Notes under the pieces: model-generated
Seen by the model: only the letters and a program-made list of their open reading frames with translations
Database searches by the model: none
Told to the model about the DNA's origin: nothing
Shown: positions 1 through 10,917 of the stretch, in pieces
Layout of the letters: each line of letters starts with the position of its first letter
Position numbering within the stretch: the stretch's first letter is position 1
NCBI GenBank assembly: GCA_946811695.1
Contig: OX328125.1
Coordinates: 110,928,467 to 110,992,466 of the forward strand
Reading direction: 5' to 3'
Origin: Gonocerus acuteangulatus
Lineage: Eukaryota; Arthropoda; Insecta; Hemiptera; Coreidae
Length of the DNA: 64,000 nucleotides
Program-made: the position numbers and the translations under genes

Positions 1-1429
1 TTAATCATTGCCAAATAACAGGCTTTTGAGAGGTCAGTTTTTGGTAGTGTTAACAGGTGCTGCCACCAGTTAAGCATCCTTTGGAAAATCTTGTGCTTAA
101 GGTGGATTCGACCGGTTTCAAGTCGCACATAGCTACTGGGTGTGTTTCTTGGAAGATGCAGGAATCTCTTAAAATATAAAAGCTGGCCGCTTTCAATTTT
201 TCCGGCGTACTGGGGTCCCCATATTTCTGCTGTAAACAATAAAGTGCTTTCTGAAATAGCTTAAAAAAGTTTTGCTTTTGTTTCGCATGTATCCGATTTA
301 GACCTTCCCAATATCTTCAGTACTACTCCATTTGCTATGGCGCATTTTGCAACAAAATGGTCTGCTGCTTGCGAGAACTTCCTACGCCTAGATAAGGTAC
401 GCCTAGATATGTAAACCTGTTCACAACTTGGAGCTGGTCGTTTTGGTACTTGAGATCCATGTGCCTCCCTCCATTTTGAAAGGGCAGAACAAATGTTTTA
501 CTAACATTAACAGTCAGTTTTTTCGTCTCGCAGTACTTTTCTAATAGCCGCAGTTTAAATTGAGCATCGGTCCAGCTTTAGGCCAAGATAACCAAATCAT
601 CAGCATAAAGCATAAGTAAGATCTCAACTATATCTAATACGCTCCATGAGCTTTAAAGAACTCCAAGATATCGCCAATATACAGCAGGAATAGAAGAGGA
701 CTTAAATTATCGCCTTGTAACACCCCTTCTGAGATTGAGATTTCCTGAGAAGTTTGCTCACCTATAGTGATTATGAATCTTGCGGTTTCATACAGATTCA
801 TTAGCAGCCGCAGCATTTTCCCTCTAAGTCCGATGTCGTATAATCTTCTCCGTAGCAATCTGTGGCTGACCGAATCGAATGCCCTCTTAAAATCCACAAA
901 GGTGGCAATTACTTTCCTTTTCTTAAGTCTGAGCGCCAGGTTTATGATTGAGGATAGAATAAAGACGTTATCTCTACAACCCTTACCCCTCCTGAAACCC
1001 ATTTGCTCGTCTGGGATATGGTTCTTTTCTTCTGCGCAACTACTTAGTCTATTGTAGATCACATGGGTGAACATTTTCAGGATGCTGTTCAATAAAAAGA
1101 TTCCTCTATAGTTCTGAGGGTCGTCTTTTGGCCCCTTCTTATGTATGAGACTCATTCTTATTTTCATCCAGGATAAAGGGATCTTTTCTTTTTGCCATAT
1201 GGAGTTAAAGAGTTTCAATAACATCATCTCCAGTTTTCATCCATAGCTTTAAAACATTCATTCGGGATTGAATCTACACCAGTGGCTTTCCTATTTTTGA
1301 TGTGTGCTATTGTGTCATCTATTTCCATCAGAGTTATTTCATGGTTTAGATCTGGCATGTCGATTGACAAGAAGTTGTATTGTCGCTTTACATTTGTTGG
1401 TAACATTTCCTTAAAAAACTGCTCCCACA
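1..1429 (-). pseudogene. LINE reverse transcriptase domain (degenerate)
   Basis: On the minus strand I read RT motifs in order: SLIHKKGPKDDPQNYRGI (motif 1-2), DEQMGFRRGKGCRDNVF, FVDFKRAFDSV (motif A with catalytic Asp), EGVLQGDNLSPLLF (motif B), and, after a frame break near 634, LYADDLVILA (motif C, catalytic YADD) at about 595..625. The thumb and C-terminal region follow toward position 1 (for example ESGQLLYFKRFLHLPRNTP). At least two frame breaks exclude function. The protein would have copied its own RNA into DNA at a nick. Start codon not definable; the ORF is continuous with the endonuclease half across the insertion. Confidence 0.88.
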
Positions 1430-1435
1430 CTGGTA

Positions 1436-2130
1436 TTAGTGTTGTTAAAAGCGAGCTCTGACGAGAGGCTTCAGGCCTGAACCTTGAACCTAACCTCTAC
1501 AGCCCGAGCTCTGAGGGCCCCATGAAGGCTCGGGAGTGAGGCTTCAGCCTAACCTTATCAAGCCCTGAAGGTTCGGCAAGGTTCTCCCTCGAGCCTTGAA
1601 GGCTCGGCCTTGGAGCCTTGGGAAGGTAGAGCTTTGGCAAGCACGGTTATGATAGTATTGTAGTAGTACGACAGTGTTGCCATCACCGTCTCACGGAAGA
1701 GTTTATTTTTTAGGAAAAGTTACTAATTTTACCCAATTAGTGATCCACATAATTAGTTTATCAATGAAATGGTAAATTTAATTGCCACCGAATAATTTCA
1801 ATGTGGCGGAAAGAATTTAGGACGAATCTACTAAAGTATATTTCATGAAACAGCTGTTTGCCCGCCATCCGCCATTTTGGAAATGAATAGTTAAAGGCTT
1901 CAAAGCATGCGCCTTCTCCCGAGGCGAGCCTTGAAGGCTCGCGCCTTCTATCAAGCCGAGCCTTCAAGGCTCGCGCCTTCTATCAAGCCGAGCCTTCAAG
2001 GCTCGCGCCTTCTATCAAGCCGAGCCTTCAAGTCTCGCGCCTTCTATCGAGCCCGCTCCAAGCTCTGGGAGCTCGAGCTTTTAGGAGCCGCGCCTTCTAG
2101 CCTTAAAGGCGCGCTCTTTTACAACACTAA
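1436..2130. mobile_element. GC-rich TIR element with 6-bp TSD inside the LINE
   Basis: The flanks are the direct duplication CTGGTA at 1430..1435 and 2131..2136. The termini are inverted: TTAGTGTTGTTAAAAG at the left, and the complement of TTAGTGTTGTAAAAGAG at the right. There is no transposase ORF. Inside, 1915..2050 holds about four 32-bp tandem units, each containing the dyad GAGCCTTCAAGGCTC, and the left arm holds related dyads. GC content is far above the surroundings. The superfamily is unclear: the TSD length does not fit hAT (8) or Tc1/mariner (TA). Confidence 0.8.
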
Positions 2131-2136
2131 CTGGTA

Positions 2137-3110
2137 TCGAGATGATGTTTGATTGACAATTTTTAAAGTTATATTTATTTATTGCTTTCCAGAAGTCCTG
2201 ATTATTTTGGCTTCTTGGATGGCCTTCTTGTAGCGGGTTTTAGCTTCATTGTAAGACTTCATAAATTCGGGGAGAAATAAGTTTTTCTTTAAAGTTTTAT
2301 AACTTGCCTTCAAGGTTTTCCTTGTTTCCCTGCAACTTTTATCAAACCAAGGTTTGTTATCTTTAATCGTATGGTTATTGGATTGCCTCATTACCCCTGC
2401 CTCCATCATATGGGCTACCAGTGTTTCCCTAAAATCTTTCTCAAACCACTCTAGTTGCTCATCTCTCAGACTGGGGTTAGAAGATTGCAGCACTGCTTTC
2501 AAAATGTTCATGTTAATCGGGTTTCGATTCACATATATTGAAGGGGGATTCTTGTTTCCAGTTGTCCCGTTGCCTATGGAAGGTTGAGCTGGGAAATGAT
2601 CCGAGGATCCACAACCACAAGAGATAGCAAAATCCTGCACCATATCCATGAGGGTATATGACTACCAAACCTGATCTATAATACGTTTACCATTGTGACT
2701 AATATAGGTGAAGTGAGCAGGTGTGTCGCTTGGGGATCTTCCATTGCAAACGACCATTCCAAGGTTTTCCATCATTTTTACTACTTCCTCCCCTTCTCTG
2801 TTTACTGTATAATCAAGGGTGTGACGCTTCCCACTAAACACATGGCCTTCAAAAATGTCTTCGTCCAGGGGGTTAAGATCTCCGATTCTTGCGTTCCAGT
2901 CACCGCCAATTATTATGTTTTGGCTGATGTTACTGTAAATCAATCTCTCTAGATCATTTTCAAGATTCTGGAACAGTCTATACTTTTCAGAGCCTGGTTT
3001 ACAATATACGTTTCCGATGACAATATCCAAAGAGCCATATTTAAATAATGCACCTAATATATAATCTTTGGAAATTAGAGGAATCACAGAGTCAAAAATG
3101 TGATTTCTAA
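2137..3110 (-). pseudogene. LINE AP-like endonuclease domain and linker
   Basis: The minus strand encodes the C-terminal part of an exonuclease-endonuclease-phosphatase domain: GNVYCKPGSEKY, then IIGGDWNARIGDLN (metal-binding Asp/Asn motif), TLDYTVNREGEEVV, NGRSPSD, and a terminal RIIDQVW (normally SxIDYV with catalytic Asp). A linker follows, rich in basic residues, with DNKPWFDKSCRETR (typical WFdxeC linker). A stop or frame break near 2650 separates endonuclease and linker, and another lies near 2190. The first ~100 residues of the domain, with the N-terminal catalytic Glu, are not visible beyond 3110. Confidence 0.88.
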
Positions 3111-3273
3111 AGTAATATTATATATTCTTCCAGTTTAAAATTATTATTATACGAAATAAATCGATTTCTTCTAGTTTTCACGACTAGATACATTTTTGTT
3201 TATAGTTTTAGTTTGTGAACTGGTGAAAAAATAACGGGATACATAATATGTATGTACACATTTAAAAATCACC
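3111..3273. other. No recognised feature
   Basis: AT-rich stretch between the LINE and the 188-bp repeat. I see no coding or repeat signature. Confidence 0.4.
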
Positions 3274-4205
3274 CGTTATATCGCAACTGGCGAAATTGCT
3301 TAAAAATTGCCAATCATGTAGTTGAATAGAGTATTAGATTTTCTTTAAAATGACACCAGAAGTAATACTCTAGGACCAGTAGAACCAGAGATATTAATAA
3401 TGTCCGGCCTACCCTGTGACTCATTCCTCTGTGCTCTGATGACCTAAACGTTGCATTGTATCGACGATATCGCAACTCGCGAAATTGATTAAAAATTGCC
3501 AATCATGTAGTTGAATAGAGTATTAGATTTGGTTTAAAATGAGACCAGAAGCAATACTCTAGGACCAGTAGAATCGGAGATATTAATGAATGTCCGAACT
3601 ACCCTGTCACTCATTCCTCTGTGCTCTGATGACCTAAACGTTGCATTGTATCGACGATATCGCAACTGGCGAAATTGATTAAAAATTGCCAATCATGTAG
3701 GTTAATGGAGTATTAGATTTGGTTTAAAATGAGACCAGAAGCAATACTCTAGGACCAGTAGAATCGGAGCTATTAATGAATGTCCGACCTACCCTGTAAC
3801 TCATTCCTCTGATGACCTAGACGTTGCATTGTATCGACGATATCGCAACTGGCGAAATTGATTAAAAATTGCCAATCATGTAGGTTAATGGAGTATGAGA
3901 TTTGGTTTAAAATGAGACCAGAAGCAATACTCTAGGACCAGTAGAACCAGAGATATTAATAATGTCCGACCTACCCTGTCACTCATTCCTCTGTGCTCTG
4001 ATGACCTAGACGTTGCATTGTATCGACGATAACGCAACTGGCGAAATTGCTTAAAAATTGCCAAACATGTAGGTTAATGGAGTATTAGATTTGCTTTAAA
4101 ATGAGACCAGAAGCAATACTCTAGGACCAGTAGAACCAGAGATATTAATGAATGTCCGACCTACCCTGTCACTCATTCCTCTGTGCTCTGATGACCTAGA
4201 CGTTT
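3274..4205. repeat. ~188-bp tandem repeat, about 5 copies
   Basis: Units start with ATATCGCAACTGGCGAAATT near 3277, 3466, 3656, 3837 and 4025 and end with TGATGACCTA(A/G)ACGTTGCATTG. Spacing is about 181-190 bp. The fourth interval is short because GTGCTC is lost from the third copy near 3810. Copies differ by scattered substitutions, so the array is moderately old. Confidence 0.9.
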
Positions 4206-4429
4206 TCTGCCCTTAAACCCCCATCTCAACCCAACCCTAATTCAAAAGGCGGATGTATCGAATTGGTAAATAATGCTGAGTATTGCAAATTATTGATGGC
4301 ATTGGCCCAGATCTATTGTTTCCAAACATACTTCCAATGAAAAAAAGGTTGTAGTGGAATCTGACGCAATAACTAACAAACAGAAAACAAGGTTTTTTTT
4401 TGTATATGTTACCGGCAAAGTATATAATC

Positions 4430-5404
4430 AGGCATTCTATAGAATGCCTAAATCCAGCCGGCAATGTATGAAATAAAGCTTATTTCATACTTTGCCTAGG
4501 CATTCTATAGAATGCCTACTGTGCTTTAGGCAAAGTATGAAAGACAGGATTTGTAGCTTGTAGGAGTAACTACCGGCGGTGCGATTGCGGATTTATATCC
4601 ATGAACATCGCGTCTGATGATGTCTAGGAAGATGCCTAGGAAGATGCCTAGGAAGACTTTTGGGCATAAGTGCTATGCGTTTCCGCTCGCTACGCTCGCT
4701 TAAGAAGGTATCAGAACCCTAGTCAATCCAACTCGCAGAAATTAATAGAATTCTATTAATTTCTGCGAGTTGGATTGACTAGGGTTTTGATATCTTCTTG
4801 AGCGAGCGTAGCGAGCGGAAAGGCATAGAACGTATGCCCAAAAGCGACAGCTTACGACAGGTCGACTACGACAGGCGAGTCTAAATTTCATTTATACTTC
4901 TTCATAAAGGATTATTGCGCATGCGCATGTTTACAAATACGCTGTTCACGCCTTCTTTTATAACCTCCATAACAGTGCACTTTAGTGCTTAATAACTTCT
5001 TTCCTAGTTGAGAGCAATTTTTTTTTTTTAACGGATTCGTGTTTAGTGCATCAAAATACGTTATAGTGCAAACTTTGAAGAAAATCGGTGCTGAGGACGC
5101 TCTCCTTCAGATTTACCTCTCTCTTCATTCCATTTTATGTTAGTGATTTGAATTGTTTGTGAACACTCAAATTCTACCTGTTGTCATTTCTTACAAGTAT
5201 CTAAGTAAAGTGTATGTAGTATACTCAAAACCTTTTTAATTTTATACAATGCCAAATAAGCAACAGGCATTCTATAGAATACCTAGGCTTTCTATAGAAT
5301 ACCGAGGCATTGTATACATTGCCTAGGCAATGTGTGTAATATGATGTAGAAACTAATACATTCTACAATTCGCCTAAACCACTCAGGCATTCTATAGAAT
5401 GCCT
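4430..5404. repeat. Cluster of 20-bp dyads AGGCATTCTATAGAATGCCT
   Basis: The perfect palindrome AGGCATTCTATAGAATGCCT occurs at 4430..4449, 4498..4517 and 5385..5404. Near-copies lie at 5265..5284, 5285..5304 and 5305..5324. The pair at 4411..4540 sits within a larger imperfect dyad built from GGCAAAGTAT and its complement. The short direct repeat GATGCCTAGGAA occurs three times at about 4620..4655. The pattern suggests a palindrome-based repeat family; no protein is encoded. Confidence 0.75.
4668..4844. repeat. Fold-back (inverted repeat) related to the MULE-like element at 54.4 kb
   Basis: Two nearly complementary ~88-bp arms meet at the central AATTAATAGAATTCTATTAATT near 4756. The arms contain CGCTCGCTACGCTCGC and AGTCAATCCAACTCGC and end with the TGGGCATA box. 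The same arm sequence occurs at 24430..24540 and twice within the element at 54426..55128. The stretch 4895..5110 resembles the outer arm of that element (TAATAACTTCTTTCCTAG, GTTTAGTGCATCAAAATACG). This locus is therefore probably a rearranged copy. Confidence 0.75.
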
Positions 5405-5620
5405 GGATTCTATACTTTCCCTCGATATATACTAACATTTTTATGAAAATGGGTAATAATGAATATAAAATATCTTATTTCATAAAAAAAAGTTATTTTC
5501 TTCCGTCTAATCATTACTAAGAATAATACACATCCTTGTGTCAACTATGTATGCAATCCTCTCATGTATACACATAATATTTATAGCTTTACGAGGTTAA
5601 ATCGATTTGTAACAAACAAA

Positions 5621-7284
5621 CACTTATAGTCCAAGAGCACGTTGCTAACTTGGTTGCTTACCAGCAAAATCATTTAGCACGTTGATATAACATCATAGTC
5701 CAAGAGCACGTTGCTAACTTGGTTGGTTACCAGCAAAATCATTTAGCACGTTGATATAACATCATAGTCCAAGAGCACGTTGCTAACTTGGTTGGTTACC
5801 AGCAAAATCATTTAGCACGTTGATATAACATCATAGTCCAAGAGCACGTTGCTAACTTGGTTGGTTACCAGCAAAATCATTTAGCACGTTGATATAACAT
5901 CATAGTCCAAGAGCACGTTGCTAACTTGGTTGCTTACCAGCAAAATCATTTAGCACGTTGATATAACATCATAGTCCAAGAGCACGTTGCTAACTTGGTT
6001 GCTTACCAGCAAAATCATTTAGCACGTTGATATAACATCATAGTACAAGAGCACGTTGCTAACTTGGTTGCTTACCAGCAAAATCATTTAGCACGTTGAT
6101 ATAACATCATAGTCCAAGAGCACGTTGCTAACTTGGTTGATTACCAGCAAAATCATTTAGCACGTTGATATAACATCATAGTCCAAGAACACGTTGCTAA
6201 CTTGGCTGCTTACCAGCAAAATCATTTAGCACGTTGATATAACATCATAGTCCAAGAGCACGTTGCTAACTTGGTTGCTTACCAGCAAAATCATTTAGCA
6301 CGTTGATATAACATCATAGTCCAAGAGCACGTTGCTAACTTGGTTGGTTACCAGCAAAATCATTTAGCACGTTGATATAACATCATAGTCCAAGAGCACG
6401 TTGCTAACTTGGTTGGTTACCAGCAAAATCATTTAGCACGTTGATATAACATCATAGTCCAAGAGCACGTTGCTAACTTGGTTGGTTACCAGCAAAATCA
6501 TTTAGCACGTTGATATAACATCATAGTCCAAGAGCACGTTGCTAACTTGGTTGCTTACCAGCAAAATCATTTAGCACGTTGATATAACATCATAGTCCAA
6601 GAGCACGTTGCTAACTTGGTTGCTTACCAGCAAAATCATTTAGCACGTTGATATAACATCATAGTACAAGAGCACGTTGCTAACTTGGTTGCTTACCAGC
6701 AAAATCATTTAGCACGTTGATATAACATCATAGTCCAAGAGCACGTTGCTAACTTGGTTGATTACCAGCAAAATCATTTAGCACGTTGATATAACATCAT
6801 AGTCCAAGAACACGTTGCTAACTTGGCTGCTTACCAGCAAAATCATTTAGCACGTTGATATAACATCATAGTCCAAGAGCACGTTGCTAACTTGGTTGCT
6901 TACCAGCAAAATCATTTAGCACGTTGATATAACATCATAGTACAAGAGCACGTTGCTAACTTGGTTGCTTACCAGCAAAATCATTTAGCACGTTGATATA
7001 ACATCATAGTCCAAGAGCACGTTGCTAACTTGGTTGATTACCAGCAAAATCATTTAGCACGTTGATATAACATCATAGTCCAAGAACACGTTGCTAACTT
7101 GGCTGCTTACCAGCAAAATCATTTAGCACGTTGATATAACATCATAGTCCAAGAGCACGTTGCTAACTTGGTTGCTTACCAGCAAAATCATTTAGCACGT
7201 TGATATAACATCATAGTCCAAGAACACGTTGCTAACTTGGTTGCTTACCAGCAAAATCATTTAGCACGTTGATATAACATCATA
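5621..7284. repeat. 69-bp satellite array, 24 copies, with 9-mer higher-order repeat
   Basis: The unit is 69 bp (TAGTCCAAGAGCACGTTGCT, then TTGGTTGCTTACCAGC, then ATTTAGCACGTTGATATAAC). Variants at the GCTTACC/GGTTACC/GATTACC position, GTACAAG versus GTCCAAG, and AACACG versus AGCACG mark copies. Copies 2-10 and 11-19 show the same order of variants (a 621-bp higher-order unit). Copies 16-19 are repeated again as 20-23. Copy 24 is followed directly by a family A transposon end sharing TAGTCCAAGAGC. There are no unique spacers, so it is not CRISPR-like. Confidence 0.95.
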
Positions 7285-7763
7285 GTCCAAGAGCTGGTAA
7301 CCGCAAGTTTCATGAAGTGTTTTATGCACCTTGAAATTTTGCTAGAATGCACCTCTTGAGTAGATAAGAAGGAATATGTGTTGGCTAGAATTACCGTGGA
7401 ACACCAGGTACTGCATAGGGGAAAGGTGGAAACAAAAATAGTGTTTTATTCAGAAACCAACTATCTTTATACTAAAATTAAGGCAATGTAAAATTTAATG
7501 AATAATAAATAAGTCAGCCACTTTTAAGGGGGTTAAAATGTAAATAAAAAAAAAAGTATTTTTTTTTTTAATTAAAGTGTTTTATTCACGCTACAATTTA
7601 AACAGCGTTTTCAATAAACATAATTGAAAATAATTACGAAAGAGCAGATACTTTTGTGGGGTTTAATTATTAGGAAACTAAAATATTTATGCTAGGTAAG
7701 GATTGTCGGGGTTCGGTCACTGCTACTTAATAAAACTAAATTTTATGGTAATAATGGTTTTAT

Positions 7764-7808
7764 TGTGCCGACGTTTCGGCTTGAACTTCAAGCCTTCATC
7801 AGGGCTGT
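7764..7808 (-). ncRNA. Hammerhead ribozyme motif (PLE type, CG flavour)
   Basis: The minus strand reads GCC, CTGATGA, an AGGCTTGA..TCAAGCC hairpin (stem II), GAAAC, GTC, GGC. This is the complete conserved core (CUGANGA ... GAAA) with a GUC cleavage triplet. Stem I is GCC/GGC (extendable) and stem III is only C-G. Penelope-like elements are known to carry such minimal hammerheads. Confidence 0.85.
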
Positions 7809-7871
7809 AAAACAAGTAGGACATATTTAACACTAATGTATACACATATCTATCTAAATATACCTAACATA

Positions 7872-7914
<43 letters not shown>

Positions 7915-8224
7915 TATACACATACACATATACACGCACACATATGTACATATATATGCCCACATACATACACATATATATACATACATATATGGGGGAA
8001 AAAACAAAACAACAACAATGTGCTATAGAAATTAAACAGATATAAGAATACAACAATATGGGCTTACCGATGGGAAGGTTGAGAACTATACCTCACAGAT
8101 GTGGGATCATTTCTGACTTGATACAGGAAAACTTAGGGGGAAGGAGTTGGCGAGGGGGGGGGGAGGGTTCTGGACCACCCAATGAACAAAGTACTTTCGG
8201 GATGAAAGAAAGAGGAAGGTATGT

Positions 8225-8282
<58 letters not shown>

Positions 8283-8340
8283 GTAGGTATATTTAGATAG
8301 ATATGTGTATATATTAGTGTGAAATATGTCCTACTTGTTT

Positions 8341-8386
8341 TTACAGCCCTGATGAAGGCTTGAAGTTCAAGCCGAAACGTCGGCAC
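8341..8386 (+). ncRNA. Hammerhead ribozyme motif (PLE type, CG flavour)
   Basis: CTGATGA at 8349..8355, stem II hairpin at 8356..8373, GAAA at 8374..8377, then C-G and U-C. The predicted cleavage is after 8381 (GUC), and GGC at 8382..8384 pairs with GCC at 8346..8348. It is the mirror copy of 7764..7808. Confidence 0.85.
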
Positions 8387-8749
8387 AATAAAACCATTTT
8401 TATGATAAAATGTAGTTTTATTAAGTAGCAGTGACCGAACCCCGACTATCCCTACCTTGCATCATCTACGGTCAACGATCTCCTCTCAATAAAATATTTA
8501 TTTATTAATGTTTACGCAACTTGGGCAAAAAACATTTTTAGGTTAACGATAAAAAAAATTCACAATGAAACTAAAATAAATGTTGCCTTTGATGGACTGC
8601 AATACACTGCGCGTAACCGTAAGAGTGTATGAGAGCACCGCGCAGTTGTGGTTGTTCTCTCCGCTCTCATTGGTTCTTGCTCATATGATCTTGTACAGCT
8701 GTCCCGGTTTAAATGGCAGCGCGAATGAAACACTTCATTTAACCTTATA

Positions 8750-9641
8750 GACCGAGAGCCAGCAACGCACTTTTCATGAAGTGTTTTATGCACCCTGAAA
8801 TTTTGCTATAATGTACCTCTTGGGTAGATAAGAAGGTATATATGTGTTTCCTGGACAAAACTTGGAACACCAGGTACTGCGCATAGGGGAAAGGTGCAAA
8901 ACAATATTGCCCAAAACTAGAGTTTTATTCAGAAGCCAACTATTATTAATGAAAAAAATGGAAAATTAAGGCAATTTTCAAATTAATAATAAATAAGGCA
9001 GGCACTTTTAAGGGGGTTAACATGATAATAATTAAAAAAAAACTAAGTACCTAGTTTTTATTTTTAATATTAAATGAAGTCCTTTATTCACGCTGCGATT
9101 TAAACAGCGTCGTCAGTAAAGATATTTCAAAATAATTACAAGAGGACAGACGCTTTTGTGGGGATTAATTATCAGGAAACATAAAAATAAATGTTGAATA
9201 TAATAGACTACATTACACTGCGCGTAACCGTAAGAGTGCATGATGCAGTGTTGGCTGTTTTCTGTGCTCTCATTGGTTATTGCTCACATGATCTTGGTAC
9301 AGCTGTTCCGGTTTTAATGGGAGCGCGAATAAAACTCTCATTTAATATTAGAATAAAAACAATTAATTTTTTTTACATGTTATACCCCTTAAAAGTGTCT
9401 GCCATATTTATTAATCATTGTAAAATTGTCTTAATTTTACATTAAAGATAGTCGGCTTCTGAATAAAACACTATTTTTGGGGAATATTGTTTTGCACCTT
9501 TCCCCTATGCGCAGTACCTGGCGTTCCAAGGTATGTCCAGGAAACACATATTTACCTTCTTATCTGCCTAAGAGGTACATTATAGCAAAATTTCAGGATG
9601 CATAAAACACTTCATGAAAAGTGCGTTGCTGGCTCTCGGAC
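8750..9641. mobile_element. Family A long-TIR element, complete copy nested in an older copy
   Basis: Ends GACCGAGAGCCAGCAACGCA and the complement of GTCCGAGAGCCAGCAACGCA are flanked by TA at 8748..8749 and 9642..9643. Inverted arms extend about 250 bp (GAAATTTTGCTATAATG.., GGTACTGCGCATAGGGGAAA..). No ORF has transposase features. Arms are more alike than those of the enclosing copy, consistent with a younger insertion. Confidence 0.88.
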
Positions 9642-10022
9642 TATTAGAAAAAAACAACTTCGATTTATGTTTTACATGAGTCTCCCCTTAAAAGTGTCCG
9701 CCTTTTTATTATTCATTGTAAAAATTGTCTTAATTTTACATTAAACATAGTTGGCTTCTGAATAAAACACTATTTTTGGGCAATATTGTTTTGCACCTTT
9801 TTGGTGGTGCAATACCTGGTGTTCCACGGTAAGTCTAGCCGACATATATTTACCTTCTTATCTACCCAAGAGGTACATTATACCAAAATGTCAAGGAGCA
9901 TAAAACACTTCATGAAACGCGCGTTACCAATTCTCCGGCTATGATGTTATATGAACGTGTTAAATTAATTTTCTGGTAAGCAACCAAGTATTTTTTTATT
10001 AGACTGTAGGATGTCAACACAC

Positions 10023-10062
<40 letters not shown>

Positions 10063-10712
10063 ATATACATATATGTATATTAACTAATGGAATTTATCAG
10101 ATTAATATATTCCTAGGAGTTGTTAGATTTCAATTTCAAGGCTATTTAGTTCCCGTTTATTTTGACCATTTCCTTGTAGAGACGAGTCTCCCTTGACCTT
10201 ATAAAGCTGCTCTGGCTGATTTCCGGAAAATATTCATATGATTCATCATTAGTCGTCCTGCATGTTGCGTGGTTCTTCCTTAAAGGTAGGAATAGCCAAT
10301 TGCTATTCTTATTCATTCATATTGCTGAGGATGTCAGCTCCAAGACACAAGCTGCATATGTTCAGAAATATCTATGATCTATAACCCATAACACACGAAA
10401 AATCCCATCAAACGAAAAATAAAATAAAATATACACATCATTAAAAACAGGAAAAAGGCAGTATATATAATTTTAAAAATAAAAAAAAAACTAAAATCAA
10501 ATATTTGGATAAAATATTTATTAATTTAATAAACAAGACGACATAAAATGAATTATTTTATAAAGTGACAAAGACTTCATATGGTAATTCGACTTTTAAA
10601 CTAAAACTATGAATTATTCATTAAATGACCCTTAGCTCAAATATATATAACTGGCGAATAAGGCGGAAGCTCAATAAAATATCGCCACACACTTTTACAC
10701 TTTTTATTTATC

Positions 10713-10757
10713 TTCCCTACATGTTTCGCACCGTTTTTGGTGCCTTTTCAGGGGAAC
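10713..10757 (-). ncRNA. Hammerhead-like motif, core probably broken
   Basis: The minus strand reads CCCC, TGAAAA, a GGCACC..GGTGC hairpin, GAAA, CATG, TAGGG. The first core box is CTGAAAA instead of CTGANGA, so G8 is lost and activity is unlikely. It is the mirror of 10873..10917. Confidence 0.7.
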
Positions 10758-10872
10758 ACACTTAAACATTAAATTCAGCAGGGCCTCGTCTAGACTGGCC
10801 GGAGTCTAGACGAGGCCCTGCTAGTGGAAGGTTCCATTCCTCAGGTTGAGGCTGAATTTAATGTTTAAGAGT

Positions 10873-10917
10873 GTTCCCCTGAAGAGGCATCAAAAAGGGT
10901 GCGAAACATGCAGGGAA
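10873..10917 (+). ncRNA. Hammerhead-like motif (CATG flavour)
   Basis: CTGAAGA is at 10879..10885 and matches CUGANGA (N7 free). A GGCATC..GGGTGC imperfect hairpin follows, then GAAA at 10903..10906, CATG and CAGGGAA, with stem I TTCCC/GGGAA. The triplet before stem I is GCA rather than NUH, so cleavage is doubtful. Confidence 0.7.

Larger units (their letters stand above)
1..3110 (-). mobile_element. LINE (non-LTR retrotransposon) remnant, split
   Basis: The minus strand carries, in order, an endonuclease domain, a linker and a reverse transcriptase, all in broken reading frames. The element runs off the left edge. It is interrupted by a TIR element at 1436..2130. Reading across that insertion restores a typical LINE linker (FWKAINKY, then VWEQFF), so the two halves are one copy. 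Clade is uncertain; the architecture fits an apurinic-endonuclease LINE of the jockey/I/Ingi type. Confidence 0.9.
7691..8489. mobile_element. Penelope-like inverted pair with 12-bp TSD
   Basis: The 12-bp duplication TAAAATATTTAT is at 7679..7690 and 8490..8501. Both ends carry GTCGGGGTTCGGTCACTGCT (inverted at the right), followed by a hammerhead core and then (TA)n tracts. The centre (about 8045..8225) is single copy and mostly non-repetitive. The end sequence CCCCGAC(G/T)AT matches the ends of the PLE complex at 34.9-39.6 kb, which assigns this insertion to the same family. It contains no RT. Confidence 0.85.
7285..9939. mobile_element. Family A long-TIR element (outer copy), split by two insertions
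   Basis: Ends are GTCCAAGAGCTGGTAACCGC at the left and the complement of GCCGGAGAATTGGTAACG at the right, each flanked by TA (7283..7284 and 9940..9941). Long inverted arms contain CATGAAGTGTTTTATGCACC and CAGGTACTGC(GC)ATAGGGGAAAGG. Removing the nested PLE pair (7691..8489) and the nested family A copy (8750..9641) leaves about 960 bp, the family size. No transposase ORF; the TA flank suggests a non-autonomous Tc1/mariner-type element. Confidence 0.85.

Noticed and set aside
5621..7284. CRISPR array
   Set aside because: Contiguous 69-bp satellite without unique spacers in a eukaryotic setting; the same holds for the 36-, 39- and 42-bp arrays.
7836..8300. ORFs rich in Ile/Tyr over TA tracts (also 24442..25260, 44957..45199, 62097..62546)
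   Set aside because: Translations of (TA)n microsatellites and fold-backs.
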